Assembly (NCBI GenBank): GCA_009192285.1
Contig: CM018603.1
Location: forward strand, 2,224,588-2,288,587
DNA: 64,000 bases
Direction: 5' to 3'
DNA from: Morchella semilibera
Lineage: Eukaryota > Ascomycota > Pezizomycetes > Pezizales > Morchellaceae
Shown in pieces: positions 55,215 through 64,000 of the stretch; positions within the stretch are counted from its first letter, which is position 1, and the number at the start of each line of letters is the position of its first letter. The position numbers were made by a program, and so were the translations under genes. Below the pieces are notes generated by a model. It searched no databases. It was given only the letters and a program-made list of their open reading frames with translations, and was not told the origin of the DNA.

Positions 55215-55847
55215 TGTGACGGAGTAACCCGACGCAAAGAAGAAGATGACAATGATGACGCAGAAGGACTCGAGGAGTACAGTCCACATAATGAGGGGAC
55301 CGACGAAGACAAAGGCAACACCGGGCAGGCACAAGCACAGGCACCGGCAAAGGCAAAGGCAAGAACAAGGGCACAAGAGCACAGGGCAGAGGAAGTGAGG
55401 ACCGGATAGACCTCAACAAGAACGATGAGAGTTACTAGGGTTTTCCTATTCAGAGGACAGAATCTTGGATACGAGAGGCTATGGCTTAGAAATAGGAGTA
55501 GATTCCTATGTACCGAGATAACAGGAAGATGAGACAGAGAGAAAAGAAAGAAAGAACTAAGGAAAATATCTATCTCCGCTATTTAACACCCCTCCTTCAT
55601 CAGTCTGCTATAACTCATACGTCACCTCATAGAAGGCCAGAGAAAGCCATCGCTACCACACCTCATATTCCTCCCCACCATCTACTGCTATTTTACATTA
55701 CAAATCCATCACACCATCGAACCTCCCAGAATCCAATGACGACACTCCCCTCCTTAGCTCACCCCTTCCTCGCTTAACAATACCTTAACAATCATAACAG
55801 CGCTTCGACTACCGAACCCTCGGGACCAATGCCAAGACGCCGGGACA
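55215..55847 (-). repeat. LTR-A shared by two tandem chromoviruses
   Basis: 633 bp. On its low-coordinate side follow the primer-binding site and gag of one element. On its high-coordinate side lies the polypurine tract (GGAGGGGACTTGATA) and chromodomain of another. Outer flanks CTCCG (49620-49624) and TATCA (55848-55852) do not match. Confidence 0.85.
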
Positions 55848-58749
55848 TATCAAGTCCCCTCCTAGGGCCTAGCTCCTGATAGGCCAAGGTTTCGAAGGAT
55901 ATTGATCATGGAAAACTTTTCAAAGTTCGTGACTATGTTCAAGGTCGTTCGATGCCTGCCAGGAAGGTTCCTCATATCCAACATATCTAACCAAATACTC
56001 CACCCGCCGTCCCCTCTTCCTAGAATCCAATATCTCTGCAACTTCCCATTCAGTCTCCCCTTCAACCTTCACCGGCCGGGGCGGTTCCGCAATTTGTCCT
56101 GGGACTGGATCATTCATCGCCGGCAATAGTAGTGAAACATGAAATACTGGGTGTATTTTCATTGGGGTAGGTAATTCCAACTCATAAGCATAGGGACTCA
56201 CAATTCGTTTAACCAAATATGGACCGATTTGCTTCCAGTCGAGTTTCTTCGAGGGTCGCTTTGTTTCGATATTTCTAGTGGAAAGCCAGACAGAATCGCC
56301 GACCACATATCGAGGTGCTGGGATACGATGTAAATTGGCCATTTCCTCCTGTATTTTCTGAGCCCTAAACATCTCGCTCTTCAAAAAATCAAAAACCTGG
56401 AACATCTCCCGTGCCAACCCATTAGCCTGATCCTCGTTTACCGTCTGCCCATGTTGTAGTGGCTCAAATGTCATTCTCGGATGTCTCCCATAATTAGCCT
56501 GAAAGGGGGACATATTAGTAATCTCGAAAATATGGTTATTGGTAGCAAACTCCGCAAGAGGTAGAAAGTCAGCCCAATTATCCTGTTGATACGATATATA
56601 GCTGCGGAGATACTATTCCATAATCGCATTTGTCCTTTCTGTTTGTCCATCTGTTTGAGGATGAAAAGCAATAGAATATCGGGGCGTAATCTCTAGACGA
56701 TCGCAGAGGGTTTTCCAAAACTCAGTGGTAAACTTTGTCCTCCTGTCTGAAACAATAGTTTCCGGGAGTCCATGAAGCTTCCATACTTGTTCCAAGTATA
56801 GTCGAGACAGATCCCTGGCGTTAACATTCTCGACGGTAGCGATTAGGTGTTTCATTTTCGTCAACCGACCCACGACTACCAGAATGGCATTAAATCCATT
56901 ACTCTCCGGAAGTCCCGTTACAAAATTCATTGTTATATCTGTCCAGGGTCCCTTGGGTACCGATAAAGGGCGCAGAACTCCTTGCAGGGGATTGTGATTT
57001 GCTTTACTCCGTCGACAGGTATGGCAATTTTGAACATAACGGTCTGTATATTTCCGCATGGTCGGCCAATAATATTCTCGACTTAGGAGTTCTAACGTTT
57101 TTGATCTGCCTGGATGTCTCGTTGAAGGTTTATCGTGATATTTTCGCAATAGGTAGAGCTTGAGTTCGTCATAGTTGGGGACATAGAGTAAATTCTGATA
57201 AAGCAACAACCCCTCCTCGTTCTCCTTGCATTCAGCCAAGGATATCTCTTTTGATTGTCGAATGCTGCCACGGAGCATAGATAGAATCTTATCAGGAAAA
57301 CTATCGAGCTGGTAAGCCTTGTTAAACAACTCAAGTACAGGAGATGATCTTTCAGCGGGTTCATTTGCCAAAGATCCCGCTAACAAACCTATCTTTGAGT
57401 CTAAATTCTCCTTCTTCAACACTACTCTGCTCTGTTGCTCCAACCTTTCATCCCCCTCCTTCGGTAAATCCTTAGGCCTCCTTGTCAAAATATCCACTTT
57501 CCTTCCCTGCTTTCCCAGCCTATACTGAATAACAAAGTTAAATCGGGACAAAAACTCCGCCCAACGGGTTTGACGTCGATTCAGCAATTTAGTGGACATA
57601 AAGTACTCAAGATTGTAATGATCTGTGAGCACTTTGACTTGAAATCGAGCTGTCTCCAAATGAGGTCTCCATTCCTCGAAACAATGAATAATGGCCAGTA
57701 ACTATTTGTCATAAATCTCGTAATTGCATTCTGCCGGCGAGTGTGTCTTGGAGAAGAAAGCAATTGGATGGAGTACTCCTTCATCATCCCGTTGTGATAA
57801 TATTCCTGCCGACACATAGTCTGCGCATCTGTTTTCACAATAAATTCTTTCTCAGGATCCGGGTGCATTAATACTGGAGCGGTAGTGAAGGCAGTCTTAA
57901 GTTTCTGAAAGGCTTGTTCAATTTTTTGAGTCCACTCAAATCGTACATGCTTTTTTGTCAAAGCAGTCAATGGCCGAGCCACTCGGGAGTAAACATATAT
58001 AAAGCGTCGATAAAAATTGGCAAACTCAAGAAATTCCTGCACCTCCTTCACTGTCCTCAGCGTCTTCCAATTCACAATCGTCTATACCTTAGCAGGATCC
58101 ATCCTCATTCCCCCGGGAGTTAAGATCATACCCAAATATTTAGTTTCCTGAACACTAAATTCACACTTCTCGGGCTTCAGGTGAACCTCATTGGCCTCCA
58201 GGGCTTCCAGTACTTGCTGCACATCCTGTTGGTGTTGTTCCAGAATTTGCGAATAAATAAGAATATCATCAAGGTAAGCAGTAGCAAAACGGTCTAGAAA
58301 GGGCCGGAGGATATCATTAATCCAACGTTGAAAAGTAGCGGGTGCGTTGGTTAGATCAAAAGGCATCACCAGATACTCCTAATGTTCATAGCGAGTTCTA
58401 AAAGCCGTTTTCCACTCATCCCCCTCTTTAATCCTAATCTGATTGTAACCCCATCGTAAATCCAACTTGGTAAAATAATTTGCCCGTGCGAGATTAGCCA
58501 TAGTTTCTGGTGTAGGGGGAAGAGGATACCGATTCTTAACCGTAATGGCATTTAGCTTCTGGTAGTCAACACATAAACGTAAGGAAACATCAGCCTTTTT
58601 AACAAATAGCACCAGGGCGCCAGCTGGAGAGTTACTAGACCGAAGAAATCCCTTCTTCAAGTTATCATCCAGATAATCCTCCAACGCCTTGAACTCTTTC
58701 CGCGAGATGCTGTACATAGGACCAAATGGTAGTACTGTTCCTTCTTGTA
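55848..58749 (-). pseudogene. 5'-truncated chromovirus pol
   Basis: Begins inside pol just upstream of RT ([16 protein letters not shown] at 58717) and continues through [10 protein letters not shown] (about 58265), RNase H with a 1-bp loss near 57825, integrase (KGPWTDITMNFVTGLPES; FHPQTDGQTER) and chromodomain (RRVEYLVRYVGYEEPSWQA). Stops at 58379 (TGG to TAG), 58082 (CAG to TAG), 57702 and 56616. The integrase-chromodomain part has the longest intact frames of the three pol copies. Gag, protease and the 5' LTR are gone; a plus-oriented LTR-A starts at 58750. Confidence 0.88.
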
Positions 58750-59443
58750 TATCCCGGCGTCTTGGTATCGGTCCCGAGGGTTCGGTAGTCGGAGCATTGT
58801 TAGGATTATCAGAGTAGTGTTAAGCGAGGGAGGGGTGCGTTAGGAAGGGGGGTGTCGTCATTGGGTTCTAGGAGATTCGATGGCGTGATGGATTTGTAAT
58901 GTAAATAGTGGAGATGGTGGGGAAGAATATGAGGTGTGGATGCGATGGGTTTCTGTGGGTTTCCATAAACGGATGTATGAGTCATAGCGGACTGTTAGAG
59001 GGGAAGTGTTAAATAGCGGGGTTAGATGTTTTCCTTAGTTCTTTCTTTCTTTTCTCTTCATCTCATCTTCCTGTTATCTTGGTACATAGGAATCTACTCC
59101 TATTCTCAAAAGCCATAGCCTCTCGTACCCAAGATCCTGTCCTCTCACGAGGAAAACTATAGTACTTCTCATCGTTCTCATTGAGGTTTATTCGGCCCTC
59201 ACTTTCTCTGCTCTGTGCTCTTGTGCCTTTGCTCTTGCCTTTGCCTTCGCTGGTGCCTGTGCTTGTGCCTGCCCAGTGTTCTCTCTGTCTTCGTCGGTCC
59301 CCTCGTCGCGCAGACTGTGCTCCTCGAGTTCTCCTGCGTCATCATTGTCATTTTCTTCTTTACATCGGGTTACTCTGTCAGATCCTCAAATCCCCCTGCA
59401 TCATTATTGTCATCTTCTACTTTGCGTCAGGTTACTCCGTCAC
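58750..59443 (+). repeat. LTR-A followed by the tail of a second LTR
   Basis: TATCCCGG at 58750 to CTGTCAGA at 59382 is a full LTR. The next 61 bp (CATCATTATTGTCATC...CCGTCAC) repeat an LTR 3' end. No matching 5-bp duplication with the pol flank. Confidence 0.75.
58977..58985 (+). promoter_or_regulatory. Gcn4/AP-1-type site in LTR-A
   Basis: A full ATGAGTCAT palindrome about 35 bp upstream of the GTGTTAAATAGC TATA-like box of this LTR. Confidence 0.45.
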
Positions 59444-59535
59444 TGTAGAATAGGTAATAGTGAAGAAGACATGGTGGATCTGCTTAGTATATAAATAGGC
59501 ATGAGAAATTTCTATTGGATGCGTAAGCCATAATG

Positions 59536-59634
59536 CATTAGCACACTCAACTTGTGACTGTAGTCTCCCAACAGTCTCCCGGATTTCCTGAGAGTCTCAG
59601 GAGACGTCAGGAGACAAATGGAGTCTTGCTGATG
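59536..59634 (+). repeat. CATCAGCAA MITE, internally deleted, TSD TG
   Basis: 99 bp, both ends present (CATTAGCACACTC...TTGCTGATG), with TG at 59534-59535 and 59635-59636. About 38 bp of the middle are missing. Confidence 0.75.
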
Positions 59635-59639
59635 TGGCG

Positions 59640-60730
59640 TGAGAACAAAGGATTTATATACAAGATGTAGATTTTTTCCTTAATTTTTTCTTCATTTCTT
59701 TCTTTATTTTGTCTGCCTGTTTTCTTAATATATAGGAATATACTCCTATTTATAGTCTATAATCTAAGTTAGTACTCATACTGGAAGAGAACTTCTATTG
59801 TGTTACTCTTCAACCATAATATAAGCTCCTTACCTAGTTGTGACGGAGTAACCCGACGCAAAGTAGAAGATAACAATGATGAGGCAGAAGAACTCGAAGA
59901 GCACAGCCAGCGCGACAAGGACACCGACGAAGACAGGACTAACATCGGGCAGGCACAAGCTCAGTCACTGGCGAAGAGAAAGGCAAAGAGAGAGGCAAAA
60001 GGGCGTAGGGCTCAGAGAGTGAGGGCCGGATGGACCTCAACGAGAATGATGAGAGGTATTAAGGATTTCCCATAAAGAGGACAAAATCTTGGAGACGAGG
60101 AACTATGGCTTGGAAATAGGAGCATTTCCTATGTACCGAAATAACAGGAACACGAGACAGAGAGAAAAGAAAGAAAGAACTAAGGAAAACATCTATCCCT
60201 GCTATTTAACACCTCTCCTCCACCAGTCCAATATGACTCACATATCAGCTCATGGAAACCCATAAAAATCCATTGCATCCAAACGTCTTATTCCTCTCCA
60301 CCATTTCTTCTATTCATATTACAAATCGATCACTCCATCGAACCTCCTAGAACCCAATGACAACACCCCCTTCACAGCAAACTCCCTCTTCACTTAGAAT
60401 TACCTTAACAATTTAAACAGCGCTTCAACTAACAAATCCTCGGAACCGATACCAAGACGTCGGAATACTAGTTCTCACTTACCTTGCCCTGCCTCTTAGT
60501 TTCCATTTTGGCTACTGTCTTGCGTTTCTATTAGCACTAGCTGTGCCTTTTACTCTTGTTTGCATCATTATTTCCATCTGTTGTTGGGTAATTTTAATCA
60601 TATCATTACATTTATATTCTATTAGGTACTGGGAACTGTCCTTTTTAATACTTCAATTATTTACTGAGATATGTAAGATTTCTTTATACCCTATCAAATT
60701 TTTGTTCAGATGTATCATAGGTTTTAAAAC
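59640..60730 (+). repeat. decayed LTR-A2 split by a young LTR-A
   Basis: 59640-59838 (ATTTATATACAAG, TTTCTTTCTTTATTTTG, AATATATAGGAATATACTCC) and 60468-60730 (CTTACCTTGCCCTGCC...CATTATTTCCATCTG) are parts of one old LTR. Between them lies the insertion at 59839-60467. Confidence 0.6.
59839..60467 (-). repeat. solo LTR-A (629 bp), TSD CTAGT
   Basis: TGTGACGG at 59839 to CGGAATA at 60467, between perfect CTAGT at 59834-59838 and 60468-60472. Confidence 0.9.
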
Positions 60731-60940
60731 ACTATGGTTTTAAGGCTGGAGTTGAAAGCTTAGTGCCTAGATACAAAAACGAAAGCTTAAAGAAGAGAGA
60801 ACTCACACCCCGAGAACTAAAATTACAAAAAAACAGAACTTTCAGTCTGTAGAGGGAGTTCTGGACCACATCTATAAGTTGATATAGATGGAGCCGGAAA
60901 AGATTAAGTGGAAAAGGCAGAAAAGTGAAGCCTTGGAGAT

Positions 60941-61038
60941 AATCAGCAAGCTTTACCATTTGTGACTGGAGTCTCCTGAATCTCCTGAGTCTCCTGAGAT
61001 CCAAATAATCTCCTGTGACATGTAAAATCTTGCTGATG
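60941..61038 (+). repeat. short variant of the CATCAGCAA MITE
   Basis: AATCAGCAAGCTTTACC...TCTTGCTGATG, 98 bp, the same subfamily as 29477-29585. No clear duplication. Confidence 0.65.
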
Positions 61039-62504
61039 ATATACCTACTAGAACTCGCTGGAAATGTATAACTTGCAACGAACCACCTTGTCTGACAACG
61101 GAGAGGAACTTTTGAATGATTTTCATGTACTCTAGTCTTTTAGTTATTTTTTTTAGGTACGTTTGGTTGAGAAATGCTAGTCATCGTTGCCCTGAGAGTT
61201 CGGTCCCGGACGGAACCGTCAGCGGTTGACAGGCAGAGCGATACTTTATGCAAAATTCAATTGATACAAAAAAAAAAAAAGAATGCCTACACAGCTGGTA
61301 ATCTTGCACATCATTGCCAGCTTTCTGCCTTATCTGTACCTACATGTATGTATGATACAGATTTGGAGACTGATTACTAGTCTCCTTCCCAGACCCCAGC
61401 GGTACCCTTTTGGTTGTATCAACTTGTATGGTTCAATACCGGAAGGGTCTGGTGTGCTTGCCCAAAAAGTTTGTACCAGTCCTTTATTTTGCCCAGTTGC
61501 TATGCCAAAAGTCCGCCAAAGAGCCCTCCAAAAGTCCGGCCGCCCCCCAAAACCCCCGGTTGCCATGCCAAATACTCCGGATTCCCTACAAAAAAAGTCC
61601 GGCGGGTTATTTAGAAGCCCGAAAAGTTATCGCTCCAGACCCTACTGCGATCGATGAACCTAGATTATAGAACCACCAGTGGTCCACCACCACCACCACT
61701 AACATCACCGTATCGGCTGGGAACGAGACTAACTGATTACATATTTCGTGCGTGCGTTATGCATGTATGTTCGCTAGGTATAGCTAGTACCAGCTTTGTA
61801 CTCCGGGTTACTTCATAATTGAGTTAGTGAAGCCTCGATTCTGATATTGGATGTACTTATGCGTCATTTATTATTCCGTGATACCAAATCCATGAAAATC
61901 AGGCGCTTGAACAGATGAATCTGCCGATGTATGTGCGTGTTCGTATACTCTATTGATTCCTTTCGAGCAGTTTATCGCTAATCGTGGGACAGTGCCAGAA
62001 ACACATGAACGCAATCCCATAGAAATGGCACGGAAGTGTGGCCATGGGACATTTTCCGGGCCTAGGTACAAAAGATTTACCGTCCACAAGCCACCTGCTC
62101 GACGCTAGAGAAAGATAAAATCAGTTCATAGGTACTTATTAACTGTCAAAAATCCTTGATCGATATACACAGGTGTGTATATATACACATTATCCTGGAC
62201 GAAAAGAAACTTATATGTATAGTGGCGGACACTCAAAACCGGCCCTTAGTTAAGTTGTTCTAGAAGCTATAGGGAAGTGGTTTTTTATTTATTTCGAAAT
62301 CCCTTGTGTAGGGCTGTTAATTGGGGGGTAGGTAACAAAACTATTTTACAGAAGGACTTTCTTCCTGGACAAGTGTTGTGGTGTTGAAAGTCAGTGGGTG
62401 AAGGATAGTTTGATGGTCGGTTCTGTGTACATACATGTGTAGCGGAAGCTGTCAGGGATATATATATACTTCTACACACAGTAAATTTCCCCATCGCTGT
62501 ACTC
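61039..62504. other. no supported gene
   Basis: Repeated CCAAAAGTCCG/CCAAATACTCCGG motifs at about 61500-61600 recall the sequence at 12070-12170 (CCAAAATTTGG, GGTTGCCATGC), suggesting another decayed repeat. A TGG/ACC triplet run lies near 61680-61700. No host gene was recognised. Confidence 0.3.
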
Positions 62505-62568
62505 GGGGCAGGTAAATAGTACCGGACAATGCAAAAACCCTCATTGTCCGGCACTTTTTACTTGCCCC
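62505..62568. repeat. 64-bp hairpin with 27-bp arms
   Basis: 62505-62531 (GGGGCAGGTAAATAGTACC...) and 62542-62568 are inverted with three mismatches around a 10-base loop (CAAAAACCCT). It could be a small foldback element or a structured transcript. Confidence 0.6.
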
Positions 62569-64000
62569 AAGTAGGCACATACCGCAAAATCTGAACCAAG
62601 TTTTGGTGTACTCTAGAATATCCCTGCGATGCCATTTAGGTGTATACCTATATGAGCTATCTAGAGCGGACAGGTTAAATCCAAGATAATATAGACCCTA
62701 TAATATTATGTCCCTTGAAAGTAACTGTAAATAACGTTTCCTCCTAGGTCTAGGAGGGATTGTGGGTTTCATTAGCTTGTGGGACATGATTTTGGGAAGA
62801 CGGAGTAATATGTTGTATCAAAAAAAACATGCCAGGTCTGGCCTGGGGAACGTTGGGTCTGCACCGTCAGCTAGAACGATGGATGGCTTTTGCCTAAAAA
62901 CAATCCGTGTGTTGTGGAGTGCTAGCGTGATCATTTAAACAGGTAACATGGACTAGGTTGAGCCCCTTAAGTCTTTATCAAGATAAGGAATCCTGGATTC
63001 ATGCTTGAGTGATAGATACAGTAAGAAATAGATTCTACAATACATGTTGGGGCCACTAAGTGCCAAGGGTGTTGGCTTTACCAACCAATAGCGCCCTAAA
63101 TAAATAGGTCTACATGTAATATAGGGGCAATTAACCGTTAAACTGCCTCCTAGTAACACTACGTAACTGTAGTAGTTCATAGTAATACTGAATCTGTGCC
63201 ATACTACCTATGCCAATGATATCCGCTCAGGAAGTTGCCTTCCCTTAACTGTGCGCATGTTGGCGCAGTAGCAAATCGTCCGGGATAGCAAATCCATATC
63301 AGAGAGTATTGATTCCCGGCATATCGAGTTGCGACTGTCGGTAATATACTGACCTATGTAGGGTTCTCTGCTGTACCACTACTACTATCTTCATTGGTTG
63401 GTAGTGCTACAAGGGTTGACCAATCTAAGTCTGCACCCTTATCTGCTATGGAGGAGACAAAGAGCACAAAAACGTGAGACCTGATGTTTTCTTGGCCCCC
63501 CACCAGGACCAAAATCCAGTTTATGTTTACATATCATATCTACTAGACTCGTACCCGTGTTTCGGTGTTAAAAACGTAGGCCTAGTTCCGACCATGAATA
63601 GATATCAAGGCCAAGAACTTATTGTCTGTGCACGCGCAACTTGGGCTGTCTTAGTAAGTTTAAAACCGCTAAGATGTAGGTTCTACATTTTTGATTATTA
63701 TTCTGGCGATCTGCCGCTTTCATCAACAGTCCACGGTAATTTCCACAGTGTGGGTCGGGGCATTCTAGGACAGAGCCCCGGCACATGGAAGGGTGAAAGG
63801 CGGAGAGATAGAGATAAATGTAGGTTAGGATGCAAGGCATACCATTAAGACAAAACACAATTCATGTAGGAGCAAACTTGGCAGCGGAACTCTACATGTA
63901 TAATACCTTGCGTGTGAGAAGTTGGGACCGAAGGATGTGGACAATAATATTGCATGTAATACATGTAGCAGCCTGTTTGTTCAGCTACAGATATATATGT
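62569..64000. other. no supported gene
   Basis: The longest frame (63474-63848, plus) gives a 124-residue peptide without recognisable motifs; a GTAAGT at 63653 and CAACAG at 63729 could bound an intron. Nothing else was recognised. Confidence 0.3.

Noticed and set aside
61180-61240. Possible tRNA-like hairpin around GGTCCCGGACGGAACCG
   Set aside because: No acceptor stem, T-loop GTTCRA or anticodon arm could be placed.
63474-63848. 124-codon ORF near the right edge
   Set aside because: No family resemblance, no supportive context; kept only as a note in the intergenic entry.

Overview
The window is nuclear DNA from a filamentous fungus. It has spliceosomal introns of about 45-70 bp, a CCH1-type calcium channel gene with 22 predicted exons, chromodomain Ty3/gypsy retrotransposons, and fungal-type Helitron, piggyBac and pogo transposases. 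The extreme transposon load and the TACATG-rich microsatellites would suit a Pezizomycete such as a truffle, but that placement is inference. Only two loci look like host genes: an intron-less ORF with a possible PD-(D/E)XK nuclease fold (7000-7917, minus) and CCH1 (30865-38533, minus). Almost everything else is transposon sequence, often inserted element inside element.

Layout. 1-2275: 5' end of a chromovirus (gag plus 5' LTR) running off the left edge. 2276-6460: stacked and decayed LTRs. 7000-7917: host-type ORF. 8341-10505: piggyBac element with 47-bp inverted repeats. 10900-12055 and 18140-19570: a G-rich repeat family (D) lying on both sides of a decayed Helitron (12614-17357). 19843-23482: a TA-flanked MITE holding a 3.46-kb nest of five LTRs. 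23648-24375: more MITEs of that kind. 24799-28978: two further LTR nests. 28979-30066: decayed LTR remnants. 30865-38533: CCH1. 39386-40663: pogo pseudogene. 40955-45792: a plus-strand chromovirus hit by four insertions, then a gag pseudogene. 45792-49624: LTR nest, RT fragment, and a second retroelement family (LTR-F plus gag). 49625-58749: two minus-strand chromoviruses in tandem sharing one LTR. 58750-61038: LTRs and remnants. 61039-64000: no convincing gene.

Four LTR families are named here. LTR-A is about 633 bp, TGTCCCGG...CCGTCACA, with a diverged subfamily A2. LTR-B is about 400 bp, TTTCATGG...CCCTTGAG. LTR-F is about 495 bp and LTR-G 500-590 bp; both have TGTTACGG/CCGTAACA-like ends. 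All share one promoter layout: a TGAGTCAT box, a TATA-like box, a pyrimidine-rich block and a CTTCCTGTTA-like stretch.

Most notable observations: (1) a 137-bp MITE family ending CATCAGCAA/TTGCTGATG, about 19 copies, with 2-bp target duplications of varied sequence and several empty sites readable in the same window; (2) primer-binding sites in two LTR families that are complementary to the retrotransposon's own transcript start region, as in Tf1-like self-priming; (3) a Gcn4/AP-1-type site in nearly every LTR; (4) a CCH1 gene complete except for one missing base in a G/C homopolymer.
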